Positions 28,154 to 38,144 of a stretch of DNA of 64,000 nucleotides are shown here, piece after piece (the first letter of the stretch is position 1; each line of letters starts with the position of its first letter). A program made the position numbers and the translations under genes. Where the stretch lies: the NCBI RefSeq assembly GCF_900636575.1, contig NZ_LR134293.1:1923501-1987500 (forward strand), in the 5' to 3' direction. Origin of the DNA: Streptococcus canis (GTDB lineage Bacteria > Bacillota > Bacilli > Lactobacillales > Streptococcaceae). The notes below the pieces were generated by a model. It searched no databases. It saw only the letters and a list, made by a program, of their open reading frames with translations, and was not told the DNA's origin.

Positions 28154-30616
28154 TTATAGCAGAAATCGTGCCATTTCTACTAGACTATCTTGGAAATTTT
28201 GTTGAGAAATCACAAATTCTTGGTCTAAACTCTCCAAAATGGTCTGGCCATAGGACTTGGTTAGAAGGCGACGGTCTAACATTAGAACTACTGATTTTTG
28301 AGACTGACGACGCATGGTGCGCCCAATAGCCTGTTTTAAGCGTAAGATAGCCATAGGAAGGAAATAATCTTTAAAAGGATTTTTACCTTTGTTCAATAAA
28401 AAACGGCTCATCTTTTTGACAAAAAGGTCTTCAGGATTATCAAAGGGCAGACGAGTAATCAAGGTAATCATGCGATCGGCTTCTACAAAGTCAACACCTT
28501 CCCAAAAAGAGCCCAACCCCAGTAAAATAGACTGTTCTCCCCTATCAAAGCGCTTTTTTATATTGTAAGCAGTTCCGTTTTTTTCCTGAGCCAAATGAGG
28601 AACCTGCCATTGTTCTAAATAGTCTGACACCATCATTAAGTATTTTTTGGCAGTAAAAAGCACTAAAATCGGCTTGTCTTCTTGCCGCAACAAGTCAATT
28701 CGCTTGGCAATGGCTTTGGTATAACTCTGTTCATTGATGCCAGTAATCAAAGGCATGTCTTGATCAATCATAAGAAGCTGTTCTTCTTTTTTGTCAGCTT
28801 CAATAAGATGGTAAGAATAAGACTCAAACCCCAATAAGTCGGCCAAGCCTACCTCTGGACTAATATGAATCGTTGCGGAGACAAAATAAGTCTTCACCGT
28901 TTCTGGCAAAAAACTTTGAAAATGGATAAATTCCTTACTAGCGCTATTGAGGTAGGTTATCCGTTTCTCCTCTTGTTTCTCACTACTAAGCCAGTAATCA
29001 CCATCTGTGGCAGCAAAAAAGGCTTGTAAATCCTGATAATCTGGCCCTCTTAATTCTTTGATGTAACCAGCTATACGAGACCAATCAGGAGCAAGCTGGT
29101 GCTTTCTATTTTGATAATAATCACTTGACACTTGTCCCAGTTCAAACGATAGGCTTTCCAATAAGCGTTTTTCTAAAAGCGGTAAAGGACTGCTTAACTT
29201 GGCCTGTATCGTTTGTAATAAAACCGTCAGGTTAAGTTGATGACGTGATAATTGATCTAATTGGAGCATCAGCTTTTGGGCCTCATCAAAGACCAAGACC
29301 TTGTTTCTAGCAAAGTCCTTATCATCTTGAACACGGTGTAAAAAATAAGCATGATTGGTAATCAGTAGGCGGACTGTTTTAGCCTTTTCATAACTACTTT
29401 TCCAAAAATCATAATCGTAAAAATCAGAGGAGACATTGAGAGCACCGTCATGCTTAATCTGATCAAAATAAGCTGCAAAGCGCTGCTTTTGTTTGATTTC
29501 GCCAAGGTCCCCTGTCTTAGTTTCCAAGAGCCAAACCAATAATTGCATCTTATAACGATTCACCAAACGATTCTGGTCGTTTTGGTCCAAACTATCGGCA
29601 AAGGTATCTAGCTTCAGGTAATTGGCGGGCCCTTTTAAACTATGGCAGGCGATGTGAAACTGCTCTTGAATAGCAGCTACTTCACTAGCCATTAATTGGT
29701 CTTGGAGAAGCTTGGTTGGCACGCTAACAATGATTTGGTTTTGTTCTTCTTTTGCCAAAAGGGGTAACAGGTAGCCGTAGGTTTTTCCAATACCTGTCTG
29801 AGCTTCAATAAAACTAGCTACTCCCTGATGGTAATCTTCGTCAATTAACTGAGCAAATTGAGCCTGTTTAGGCCTTTCTTCCAAGCCTAATAGTGCCATG
29901 TTAATAGGGAAGCTTTTTGATAATTGATAAGGCTTGGGAGCTTTTGGAGTCTTTGGTAAAAGAATCTGCCTGATTTTAACATACTTATTGGGGTCATAAG
30001 GCTTGGCTTTGGCTAGGCCTTGTTCAATGACCATGGCTGTTTCAAATAAGAGACTGTCTGCGTAAGTCAAGAGACTCTCCAAACAATCGCTAGGAAGACT
30101 TTCAATTTTGTGCAAGAGTTTGATAAACAGAGCCGCAGTTGCTTTAGCATCTGCAAGGGCTGTATGGGCTTCTTCCAAATCAAGCCCAAGCTGTTTAGAT
30201 AAGTAACTGAGATTATATTTTTCAAGATGAGGGAAAAAAATTTGTGCTAACTCAACAGTGTCCACACGCGGCGTCAGCAAGTCATACCCTTCCAAAAAAA
30301 GGGCTTCCGCTAATAAATTAGCATCAAATTTAACATTATGAGCCACAAACACACAATCACTAATCAACTCATAGATGGTCTTAGCCACCTGTGAAAAATC
30401 TGGAGCCTTGGCCAGCTGGTCATCTGTAATTCCTGTTAAGGTCTTAATATGGTCTGATAAAGGTTCGTGAGGATTAATGTCTGTCTGATAGGTTTCAACA
30501 ATTTCTTTCCCCTCAATAATGACAATCCCAACCTGAATAATAGCTGCGGTGACACCTGCATTGGTAGCTTCCAAATCAATAACCGCATATTTTCTCATAA
30601 CTTCATTGCTCATCAT
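28154..30616 (-). CDS. dinG: DinG-family ATP-dependent exonuclease/helicase
   Basis: The 820-residue protein fuses an N-terminal DEDDh exonuclease (YAVIDLEATN, FVAHNVKFDANLL, HTALADAKATA; residues about 8-165) to an XPD-like superfamily 2 helicase (Walker A QTGIGKTYGY, DEAQK box, late motifs GLGSFWEGVDF and QAIGRTMRR). This fused form is typical of Gram-positives. I see no four-cysteine Fe-S cluster typical of E. coli DinG. Start is either 30616 or MRKYAVIDLE at 30598; TATAAT lies very close upstream (about 30623-30632), so the shorter form is plausible. Confidence 0.93.
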   Translation of the reverse strand: MMSNEVMRKYAVIDLEATNAGVTAAIIQVGIVIIEGKEIVETYQTDINPHEPLSDHIKTLTGITDDQLAKAPDFSQVAKTIYELISDCVFVAHNVKFDANLLAEALFLEGYDLLTPRVDTVELAQIFFPHLEKYNLSYLSKQLGLDLEEAHTALADAKATAALFIKLLHKIESLPSDCLESLLTYADSLLFETAMVIEQGLAKAKPYDPNKYVKIRQILLPKTPKAPKPYQLSKSFPINMALLGLEERPKQAQFAQLIDEDYHQGVASFIEAQTGIGKTYGYLLPLLAKEEQNQIIVSVPTKLLQDQLMASEVAAIQEQFHIACHSLKGPANYLKLDTFADSLDQNDQNRLVNRYKMQLLVWLLETKTGDLGEIKQKQRFAAYFDQIKHDGALNVSSDFYDYDFWKSSYEKAKTVRLLITNHAYFLHRVQDDKDFARNKVLVFDEAQKLMLQLDQLSRHQLNLTVLLQTIQAKLSSPLPLLEKRLLESLSFELGQVSSDYYQNRKHQLAPDWSRIAGYIKELRGPDYQDLQAFFAATDGDYWLSSEKQEEKRITYLNSASKEFIHFQSFLPETVKTYFVSATIHISPEVGLADLLGFESYSYHLIEADKKEEQLLMIDQDMPLITGINEQSYTKAIAKRIDLLRQEDKPILVLFTAKKYLMMVSDYLEQWQVPHLAQEKNGTAYNIKKRFDRGEQSILLGLGSFWEGVDFVEADRMITLITRLPFDNPEDLFVKKMSRFLLNKGKNPFKDYFLPMAILRLKQAIGRTMRRQSQKSVVLMLDRRLLTKSYGQTILESLDQEFVISQQNFQDSLVEMARFLL

Positions 30617-31027
30617 ACTTCCATTATACCATGTTTTTAAGAGAGCGTTGGACTAGACCACTAAATAAATCCTCTTAACCAATCCCTTCTGAGCACCTAA
30701 CTTTCTTAAGTCATGCTATAATGGAACCAAAGCCATATTGCCAAAATGAGACCTGTCAAAAAACTAACTTCCATTCGCTGTAAACGAAGGCTAGCTCAAT
30801 ATGAATTGACACTATTACCAAAAACTATTTGAAAGTGGAGATCAACTCGAACAGGGACCTTCAAGTTAATGGCTAAGACCTTGTCTGAGAAAAAAGGGCG
30901 AACTCTCTATTTCTCCACTTTTCTCAGCCAACTCTTTTCAGTACATGGAGGTTAAGTCAACTGATTCAACCTACGACCTCAGGTCATTATAATTAGAAAG
31001 GACATCACCTTTTTGATGTGAAAAAGT
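30617..31027 (+). pseudogene. Short broken coding remnant upstream of the MBL-fold gene
   Basis: The region has no intact gene. On plus, protein-like pieces occur in shifting frames: MRPVKKLTSIRCKRRLAQYE (from 30748), HYYQKLFESGDQLEQGP (about 30803), then MAKTLSEKKGRTLYFSTFLS and QLFSVHGG to TAA near 30957. They suggest one small decayed gene with a nonsense codon and a frameshift. I cannot name the family. CTGAGAAAA / TTTTCTCAG arms also form a possible hairpin at about 30887-30923. Confidence 0.4.
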
Positions 31028-31663
31028 ATGAAAGTTATAACCATAACCAATCCCGTAGCAGGAGAAAACACTTATTTGCTTGAAACTGAAAAAGCTAGTT
31101 TACTAGTGGATCCCGGTAGCAACGGTAAACGCATTATTGACCAAATTAAAAAACTAAACAAGCCACTTGCAGCTATCTTATTAACCCACACCCATTATGA
31201 CCATATCATGAGTTTAGAAGAGGTTAGACAGGCTTTTGACCGTCCTCCTGTTTATGTCGCTCAAGAAGAAGAAAGTTGGCTCTACACCCCTGAAATGAAC
31301 CTTTCCGGACTAATTCGTCATGCGGACTTGCCTGATATTATTTGCCAACCCGCTGAAGAGATCTTCCAATACCAGACAGATTACAATATTGCAGATTGTC
31401 AGTTCACCGTTGTGCCAACACCTGGCCATTCAGCCGGAGGCGTCTCCTTTATTTTTCCTAAAGAAGACGTCGTTTTCACTGGAGATGCCCTTTTTAGAGA
31501 AAACATTGGTCGAACAGACCTGCCCACAGGGAATTATGAGCAACTCATTCATAGTATCAAGACCCAATTATTTAGCCTGCCCAACCATTATCAGGTTTAT
31601 CCTGGTCACGGTCCTTTCTCCACTATTAGCCATGAGAAAAATGCCAATCCTTTCTTCCGTTAA
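31028..31663 (+). CDS. Metallo-beta-lactamase fold hydrolase (glyoxalase II-like)
   Basis: The 211-residue hydrolase has the di-metal motif HTHYDH (about residues 58-63), the later histidine in PTPGHSAGGVSF, the bridging aspartate in FTGDALFRENIGRTDL and the final histidine in YPGHGPFS. This is the YcbL/glyoxalase II-like group without the glutathione-binding C-terminal domain. The natural substrate is unknown. It is a single gene ending at a bidirectional terminator shared with ftsX. Confidence 0.92.
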   Translation: MKVITITNPVAGENTYLLETEKASLLVDPGSNGKRIIDQIKKLNKPLAAILLTHTHYDHIMSLEEVRQAFDRPPVYVAQEEESWLYTPEMNLSGLIRHADLPDIICQPAEEIFQYQTDYNIADCQFTVVPTPGHSAGGVSFIFPKEDVVFTGDALFRENIGRTDLPTGNYEQLIHSIKTQLFSLPNHYQVYPGHGPFSTISHEKNANPFFR

Positions 31664-31740
31664 GGCTACCTATTGAGAAAGACAGGGTTGGCTAACCAGT
31701 TATCCATTATTAAGTGCGGATTTGTTGGTAAAACACTGTT

Positions 31741-31779
31741 CAAAAAAGAACCTCTGATAAGTATCAGAAGTTCTTTTTT
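31741..31779. terminator. Bidirectional terminator between MBL hydrolase and ftsX
   Basis: AAAAAAGAACCTCTGATA and TATCAGAAGTTCTTTTTTT form a long hairpin with T-runs on both strands, ending at the ftsX stop codon. Confidence 0.9.
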
Positions 31780-32708
31780 TAGAATTTTAAGTAACGTCTC
31801 ATGGAAAGAACAGAGCCTAGTGAACCGATAATCATACCGATGATAAACAAGGCACCAATCAAGTAGTAAACGTAAGGATTGATTGGGTACATAGAAAGGT
31901 TATTAAGCTGCAATTCCTGCATAAAATGCTTATAAGCAAAGTCATAACCATAATAAATCAGAAGAGATGGCAAGACCGCTCCCAAAAGACCAACCCAGGC
32001 ACCTTCAAAGAAGAAGGGACCACGGATATAAGAATTTTTGGCCCCTACCAGTCGCATGATTTCAATATCCCTTTGACGTGACATGATGGTCATACGAACC
32101 GTGTTTGAAATGAGGAAGATAGCTACAAATAAGAGAAGGGCTGTTCCAATCAATCCCCAAGTTTGAATCATTTTCGAAAACTTAAAGAGCTTGTCCGAAT
32201 TGATACCACCATAATCAGCATCTTCAACCCCTTCAATGGCCTTGATTTCTTTTGTAACAACCCTGACTTGCTTAGGTGTCTTAGTTTCAACAATGTAAAT
32301 GTCCTGAAGTGGATTGGTATCCTCATCGTACATGTTCCAAACATCACCAAGTGTCTCTTGCAATTTTTTCAATTGCTCGTCCTTACTTGAAAAAGTGATT
32401 TTGGTGACTCCTTTTAATTTGGCGATTTGGTCATAGACCTTGTGATAATTCTCGTTATTAACTTGTTCACCAGCTGTATTTTGCACCACTTTAGCAGCAT
32501 CGGTTGAGTCAACATGCAAGTAGGTGTTAATTTGAATATTATTTTCAACACCAGAAGCCACACGCTGAATGTTTAATAGGGTCGCTGCAAATATTCCAAC
32601 TAAGGTTAAAGTAACAGCCACCATGCTAACTGAGGCAAAGGTCATCCAAAAGTTACGCTTGAGGTTTTTAATGGATTCCCAAATATGACGGAAAAAGTAT
32701 CTAATCAT
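31779..32708 (-). CDS. ftsX: Cell division ABC transporter-like permease FtsX
   Basis: The 309-residue membrane protein has an N-terminal transmembrane helix after MIRYFFRHIWESIKNLK, a large extracellular domain (about residues 45-170), and three C-terminal helices. With FtsE it activates the peptidoglycan hydrolase PcsB at the division site in streptococci. ATG at 32708 overlaps the ftsE stop (GATGATTAG), and the upstream in-frame start at 32792 would lie within ftsE, so it was rejected. Confidence 0.95.
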   Translation of the reverse strand: MIRYFFRHIWESIKNLKRNFWMTFASVSMVAVTLTLVGIFAATLLNIQRVASGVENNIQINTYLHVDSTDAAKVVQNTAGEQVNNENYHKVYDQIAKLKGVTKITFSSKDEQLKKLQETLGDVWNMYDEDTNPLQDIYIVETKTPKQVRVVTKEIKAIEGVEDADYGGINSDKLFKFSKMIQTWGLIGTALLLFVAIFLISNTVRMTIMSRQRDIEIMRLVGAKNSYIRGPFFFEGAWVGLLGAVLPSLLIYYGYDFAYKHFMQELQLNNLSMYPINPYVYYLIGALFIIGMIIGSLGSVLSMRRYLKF

Positions 32709-33393
32709 CGTAACCGTAATCTCCTTCTTCTTCATCGCGAACCAGGCGACCATCTTCGATGGCAACCACACGGTGACGTAAAGTGTTGACAATGTGACTA
32801 TTGTGAGTCGCCATTAAAATAGTGGTTCCTTGGAGATTGATCCGTTCCAGCAACTGCATGATTTCCCATGAAATTTCAGGATCCAAGTTTCCTGTTGGTT
32901 CGTCAGCAATTAATAATTTAGGATTATTAACAATGGCACGCGCAATGGCTACACGCTGCTGTTCTCCACCAGATAATTGGCTTGGGAAAGAACGCATCTT
33001 GTGTTTCAAACCAACTAAGTCCAGAACCTCTGGAACACGTTTTTTGATGTGGCGGCGTTTTTCACCAATGACTTCCATAGCGTAGGCAACATTTTCAAAA
33101 ACTGTTTTCTTTGGAAGTAATTTGTAATCTTGGAAAACCACACCAATATGACGGCGGAGGATGGGAACCTCGCGCGCTTTTAGCTTGGTCAAATCAAATT
33201 CACCTACATACAACTTGCCCGTCGTCAATTTTTCTTCACAGTAAAGGAGTTTGATAAAGGTTGATTTACCAGCACCAGATGGGCCAACCAAGTAAACAAA
33301 TTCACCTTGGTTAACAGAGACATTAATGTCCCTGAGGGCGGTCGTTGAGCGGCGGTATTTCTTAGAAACACCTTTCATTTCAATTAATGCCAT
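32701..33393 (-). CDS. ftsE: Cell division ATP-binding protein FtsE
   Basis: The 230-residue ABC ATPase has Walker A GPSGAGKS, Q-loop VFQDYKLL, signature LSGGEQQRVAIARA, Walker B LLIADEPTGNLD and the H-loop MATHN. It powers FtsX signalling. It lies 41 bases after prfB and overlaps ftsX, as in other streptococci (prfB-ftsE-ftsX). Confidence 0.96.
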   Translation of the reverse strand: MALIEMKGVSKKYRRSTTALRDINVSVNQGEFVYLVGPSGAGKSTFIKLLYCEEKLTTGKLYVGEFDLTKLKAREVPILRRHIGVVFQDYKLLPKKTVFENVAYAMEVIGEKRRHIKKRVPEVLDLVGLKHKMRSFPSQLSGGEQQRVAIARAIVNNPKLLIADEPTGNLDPEISWEIMQLLERINLQGTTILMATHNSHIVNTLRHRVVAIEDGRLVRDEEEGDYGYDD

Positions 33394-33434
33394 CTTTTTC
33401 TTCTTTCTTTACAATAATCGGCAGCGCATGGCCT

Positions 33435-34536
33435 CTAGTCATCACTCATGCGCCACTTGAGGTAGGCATCAATAAAGCCTTCGATGTCACCATCCATGAC
33501 CTTATCAACTTGAGCTACTTCATAGTTTGTGCGGTGGTCCTTAACCATGGTATAAGGGGTGAAAACGTAGGAACGAATCTGGCTCCCCCAAGTGATTTCT
33601 TTTTTATCTCCTTTAAGGGCATTGACCTCAGCAGCTTTTTTCTCTTGTTCTAATTGATAGAGTTTGGCCTGCAACATTTTCATGGCACGGTCTCGGTTTC
33701 CGTATTGGGTACGGTCAACTGTTGAGGCCACAACAATGCCTGTTGGAATATGGGTCAGACGCACCCCAGTTGATACCTTGTTAACGTTCTGACCACCGGC
33801 ACCGCCTGAACGGAAGGTATCCATTTTAATATCATCATCACGAATGTCCACTTCAATGGTGTCATCTAATTCTGGCATAACCTCAACAGATACAAAAGAG
33901 GTGTGGCGGCGTTTGGCCGAATCAAAAGGCGAAATCCGAACTAGACGATGGACACCCATTTCTGATTTGAGGAAGCCATAAGCATTTGGTCCCTCAAAAG
34001 AAAGAGTGACCGACTTGATACCAGCTTCATCTCCTGCTTGATAATCCAAGGTTTCTACCTTAAAACCTTTGGCATTACCAAAACGAGTATACATCCGAAA
34101 GAGCATGTCTGCCCAATCCTGAGCCTCAGTACCACCTGACCCTGGATGAATCTCCAAAATGGCATTGTTATGGTCATAAGGCTCTGATAAAAGCAAGGTC
34201 ATCTCATAGCTAGTCAAAATCTGACCTAATTTCTCTAAGCTAGCCTCCAAGTCGTCCTTGACACTGTCATCTTCCTCAAGCATTTCCAAGTACAGTTCTG
34301 TCTCATCAGATAACTCCTGCATGTTATGGAAGGTCTCGTAGGTTGACTTCAAGTTATTCAATTCTTGAGATGTTTTTTGAGCCGCCATATTATCATTCCA
34401 AAAATCAGGCTCGGTCATTTGATGCTCTAAAAGAGCAATCTCTTCTTCCAGACCTTCTAAGTCAAAGAGACCTCCTGAAGCTAGTCAACTTCTCTTTGTT
34501 TTCTACTATTTTTTGGCGCATTTCTGCCACTTCCAT
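33435..34536 (-). CDS. prfB: Peptide chain release factor 2 with programmed +1 frameshift
   Basis: RF2 terminates at UGA and UAA. ATG at 34536 opens 24 codons ([20 protein letters not shown] and four more), then CTT-TGA with the internal Shine-Dalgarno AGGAGG just upstream. A +1 slip at CTT resumes with GAC (34463) and gives [12 protein letters not shown], then 342 further codons in all. The total is 366 residues. Visible functional parts are the anticodon-like SPF motif (RISPFDS) and the catalytic GGQ in [13 protein letters not shown]. The autoregulatory site (AGGAGGTCTCTTTGAC) is the textbook bacterial form. Confidence 0.97.
34462..34480 (-). promoter_or_regulatory. prfB programmed frameshift signal
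   Basis: AGGAGGTCTCTTTGAC places an anti-Shine-Dalgarno-pairing element three bases before the CTT slippery codon, with TGA at 34464-34462. Low RF2 slows termination at this TGA and favours the slip, which restores RF2. Confidence 0.95.
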
Positions 34537-34636
34537 ACTGACTTCCTCTTTCGTTTCATTTCTCTAAAAACAGATAGGAACTCTAAAAAGCGTTCCTCAG
34601 CTCTGCTTTCTAAATCTCGTTTATTTTATCATAAAA

Positions 34637-35758
34637 TCAAGCCCTTTGCCACTTTGTAAGTAATCGCTCAAGCTCTTCTTTTGTCTCTTCTTCAGCCATG
34701 GAAAGGCCCAGCATAAAGTCAAGCATGGCTTGATCAGGTTTTTTGATGAGCTCACCCAGTGCCCACATAGCTGTCGCTGTATGACTTGGATTGTTGTTCT
34801 GATCAATAATTTCCAAAAGTTTTGGAATAGCGCTCCGATCATGGGCATTAGCCAGTGCGATAATGGCATTGCGCTGAAGAATATTTTTACCTCGCCAAGA
34901 GCCAGCAATCATGCCAAAGCTTTCTTTAAAAGATTTATTGCTCAATTCTAAAAAAGGCACCAATTCTGGCATAGCCAACTCGGGGTCAATCGGAGAAGCC
35001 AAGGGATTGTTAATGCCTTTGTTATAAGGGCAGCAAATTTGACAAATATCACAACCATAAATAACGGTTTTGATTTTTTTACGAAATTCAAGCGCCATCA
35101 TCCCCTTATCTTGGGTCTGAAAAGACAAGCAACGCCTAGCATTCATGGTGCCATCCCCTATCAAACATGAAGTGGGACAGGCATCTAAACATCGCCTGCA
35201 ATCGCCACAGTCGTAGTCCACCGGTTGGTCAGGCTCAATGTCAAGGTTTGTAATCAATTCTCCCAAGTACATATAGGAGCCAAATTCCTTGGAGATAACT
35301 AGGCCATTTTTGCCAATAAAACCAATCCCTGCTCGCCTCGCCACAGCTGTATCAACCAAGGCTCCCGTATCCACCATGCCCTTGTATTCAAAGTCAGCGG
35401 TTAAGGCTTCGATACCTTCTGCTAAGCGCTGCAATTTATCTTGCAATACATGGTGATAGTCTAACCCCCATGAATTGGGAGTCATTTTACCCCGTTTATA
35501 ACTTGTTTTTGGTGGTGGAACAGGTAATTTATGAGGGTAGGCAACTGCAATGGAAATAATGGTTTTGGCAGAAGCCAGCGATAATTTGGGCTTGATCCTC
35601 TCTTCAATCACCTTGTGTTCAAAACCAGTCGTTCGACCTTCTTCGACACCAAGGCGCAGCGATTTTTCCAAATATGAAAAGTCATCTGCGGTGGTAAAGC
35701 CAATTTTTGAAATGCCAATCTCCTTGGCTAACGCCTGAATATCTGCCTTAATGTTCAT
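34637..35758 (-). CDS. queG: Epoxyqueuosine reductase
   Basis: The 373-residue cobalamin-dependent enzyme performs the last step of tRNA queuosine synthesis, reducing epoxyqueuosine. Two 4Fe-4S motifs are visible: CGDCRRCLDACPTSC and CDICQICCPYNKG. A C-terminal HEAT-like region follows (NAIIALANAHDRSAIPKLLE). ATG at 35758 (MNIKADIQALAKEIGI) matches the family start; an upstream in-frame start at 36082 would run back through non-conserved sequence. The gene stands alone. Confidence 0.93.
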   Translation of the reverse strand: MNIKADIQALAKEIGISKIGFTTADDFSYLEKSLRLGVEEGRTTGFEHKVIEERIKPKLSLASAKTIISIAVAYPHKLPVPPPKTSYKRGKMTPNSWGLDYHHVLQDKLQRLAEGIEALTADFEYKGMVDTGALVDTAVARRAGIGFIGKNGLVISKEFGSYMYLGELITNLDIEPDQPVDYDCGDCRRCLDACPTSCLIGDGTMNARRCLSFQTQDKGMMALEFRKKIKTVIYGCDICQICCPYNKGINNPLASPIDPELAMPELVPFLELSNKSFKESFGMIAGSWRGKNILQRNAIIALANAHDRSAIPKLLEIIDQNNNPSHTATAMWALGELIKKPDQAMLDFMLGLSMAEEETKEELERLLTKWQRA

Positions 35759-35826
35759 ACTACTATCATAATCGAAATAAGTTAAGACTTCAAGACGAAT
35801 GGATGACAATTCAAAGAAAGGGTAAT

Positions 35827-35858
35827 CAGAGGAAATCCCTCCTGAAGGGAATCCTCTG
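35827..35858. repeat. Hairpin upstream of queG
   Basis: CAGAGGATTCCCT and AGGGATTTCCTCTG form a strong stem in the fbp-queG spacer, without a clear T-tract. It may terminate fbp transcription or lie in the queG leader. Confidence 0.45.
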
Positions 35859-36014
35859 TCATAACAAAAAAGGGGACAAGATCCCACCTTTTTGACTTTC
35901 AAAAAAGGGAAATAAGGAAGGCATGGGATGGCTTTTCCTTCTATTTTTCTTTGTAGAGGACGCTTACTATAAGACTTTACTAGTCTATTCTCCCAAAACA
36001 AACTTAAACAAGTC

Positions 36015-37928
36015 TTAATAATCCTCAAAATGCTGGTAAAGGTATTGGAGATCCTCGATTTCCTTGAGAAGCTCTTTGCCATTATCTGTCTGTTTGACCA
36101 AGGTCCGCTCAGCCACTTCTTCTACCAAACGTTTGATGAAAATAATATCGCACTCGCCTTTCAAGACAGCCTCTACTGAGGAGAACGGATTGTGGGCGAC
36201 CAATTCCAGTCCATAGCTATTAGAAATCAAGGTGTAGCCTGCAATACCCGTTTTTTTCTGGTAGCCCTTGGCTAATCCTCCATCAATAATAATCATTTTC
36301 CCTCCAGCCTTAATAGGAATCTCCCCACTCTTTTCTTGGACAGGTGTATGTCCATTGACAATATGCCCTGTTTTATCCAAGGAAAATTCAGCTAGCAGAC
36401 GATTGCAAATATCCTCTTTCTCTCGCAACTGGTAGTAAGGATTTTTCTTCTCCTTGTGGGTTTCTTTATCCGCAATGTAGTAACGTTCAAAGGTGGTCAT
36501 TCGTTGCTTACCAAACAAAGAAGACCCTTCCCCACACCACAAATACCAAAATAAATCCGTCGCAAAATCATCATGTACCTGAGGTTGCTGATAGGCTTGC
36601 CTAACCTTCTCTTCATAGAAATCCATCAAAGATTTTCCAGATAAAAATCGGTCTTCTAAGCAAATGGATTTGAAATCACCATTAGAATGCATGGGAATGC
36701 AGCCATGATAAAGCAGGTGATTATTAGAAATATGATAAATGGCACCTTTGGAAAAAAGGAAATCAATCTGTTGGCGCAGGCGGTCTGACTGTTGAAAACG
36801 AACAAGTAAATCCTCTAATAATTCTTTTTCTTCCTCTGTCAGCTTTCCTGGATTCTCCCAATCTACTAGGTCAAAGGGAAAATCAGTTACCGGATATTTT
36901 TTCTCACCTACTCGCATCTCCTCACAGTCTGGTTCAATACGGTCCAAAGGACTAGAAGCTGTCATGTCAAATTCAGGACGGCGGTGGATTAGCTGGTGTT
37001 CTAACTTAAATTGTAAAAAAGCAGCTGCCTGCTGCAAACAATTCAAGACCCGCTCGCTTTGGTCTGAAATGACATCTCCATCTAAAATAGGACGAAAGAC
37101 AGCCTTAGGGGTAAAATAAGTTTGGCTATAATCAATCAAACGACGCAAATTAATGCCATAGCGATCTTCAATAAGCTCAATGCTGTTGTACCTAGCAGCG
37201 ATCCGAATCACATTGGCCATGCAAATCATCGATCCAGAAACTGCCCCCATCCAAGTAATGTCATGGTTGCCCCACTGAACATCAATATGCTGAAAGGTCA
37301 TGAGCCGATCCAAAATCAAGTCAGGGGATTTGCCTCGGTCAAAAATATCACCCACCACATGAAGGTGGTCAATGGCAAGGTGTTGAATCAAGGTCGCAAA
37401 AGCGATAAAAAGATTTTCCAACTGATTAAGCTCAACGACCTTGCTGATGATGGCTGAGTAATAACTTTCCTTATTTTTATCAGGCTGACCTTCAGTCAAT
37501 AATTCTTCCATGATGTAGGCATAATCTTTGGGTAATAATTTTCTAACCTTAGAGCGGGTGTATTTACCGCCAATGTACTTAACCAACTGTAAGAGGTCTG
37601 AGAGAAAACCTGTCAGTTCTTCTTGTAGTTCCTGTTCCGATAGCAGGGAATTGGTCTTGATTTTTTCAGCAGGGTAGTAAATATACTGACATAGCAGGTC
37701 AATGGTAGCTAGGTCTTTTTCAGGAAAACATTCCTGTAACTTCTTTTTGATGGAGCCTGAGCCATTTCGCAAGAGGTAATCAAAGACATCGTATTCTCCA
37801 TGCAGATCGCTCAGAAAATATTCCGTACCTTTGGGTAAATGGCAAATCGCTTCCAAATTAATCATTTCCGTAATCAGAGAAGATTTGGTTGGAAACTTTT
37901 CTTTCAAGAGACGATAGTATTTTGACAT
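36015..37928 (-). CDS. fbp: Class III fructose-1,6-bisphosphatase
   Basis: The 637-residue Firmicutes-type gluconeogenic phosphatase has a metallophosphoesterase core: [24 protein letters not shown] and [10 protein letters not shown], then [12 protein letters not shown]. It dephosphorylates fructose 1,6-bisphosphate and is about the normal length for Bacillus Fbp (671). Its activity complements YvcK and the sugar pathways in this window, but no shared control was seen. Confidence 0.94.
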   Translation of the reverse strand: MSKYYRLLKEKFPTKSSLITEMINLEAICHLPKGTEYFLSDLHGEYDVFDYLLRNGSGSIKKKLQECFPEKDLATIDLLCQYIYYPAEKIKTNSLLSEQELQEELTGFLSDLLQLVKYIGGKYTRSKVRKLLPKDYAYIMEELLTEGQPDKNKESYYSAIISKVVELNQLENLFIAFATLIQHLAIDHLHVVGDIFDRGKSPDLILDRLMTFQHIDVQWGNHDITWMGAVSGSMICMANVIRIAARYNSIELIEDRYGINLRRLIDYSQTYFTPKAVFRPILDGDVISDQSERVLNCLQQAAAFLQFKLEHQLIHRRPEFDMTASSPLDRIEPDCEEMRVGEKKYPVTDFPFDLVDWENPGKLTEEEKELLEDLLVRFQQSDRLRQQIDFLFSKGAIYHISNNHLLYHGCIPMHSNGDFKSICLEDRFLSGKSLMDFYEEKVRQAYQQPQVHDDFATDLFWYLWCGEGSSLFGKQRMTTFERYYIADKETHKEKKNPYYQLREKEDICNRLLAEFSLDKTGHIVNGHTPVQEKSGEIPIKAGGKMIIIDGGLAKGYQKKTGIAGYTLISNSYGLELVAHNPFSSVEAVLKGECDIIFIKRLVEEVAERTLVKQTDNGKELLKEIEDLQYLYQHFEDY

Positions 37929-38065
37929 GTGCGGTCACCACTCCTTATTGCTTGTCAGTTTATCCTATTTGCCCAGGTCAAGATGGCTGAGCTAGCTACC
38001 CTTTCATTGTAAAGGTTCCCCTCTAAAAACGCTAGCAAAAAGGTGAAAGCGCATTCTTTTTGCGC

Positions 38066-38102
38066 AAGAAAAAAGGCTTGGAATAAGTGTCCAAGTCCTT
38101 TT
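38066..38102 (-). terminator. Terminator of the HAD phosphatase gene
   Basis: On minus AAGGACTTGGA and TCCAAGCCTT arms are followed by TTTTCTTG. It lies between the HAD gene and fbp. Confidence 0.75.
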
Positions 38103-38144
38103 AAACCTTTGTTCAAAAAGCAACCGATTTGCGCAGACCATTGG

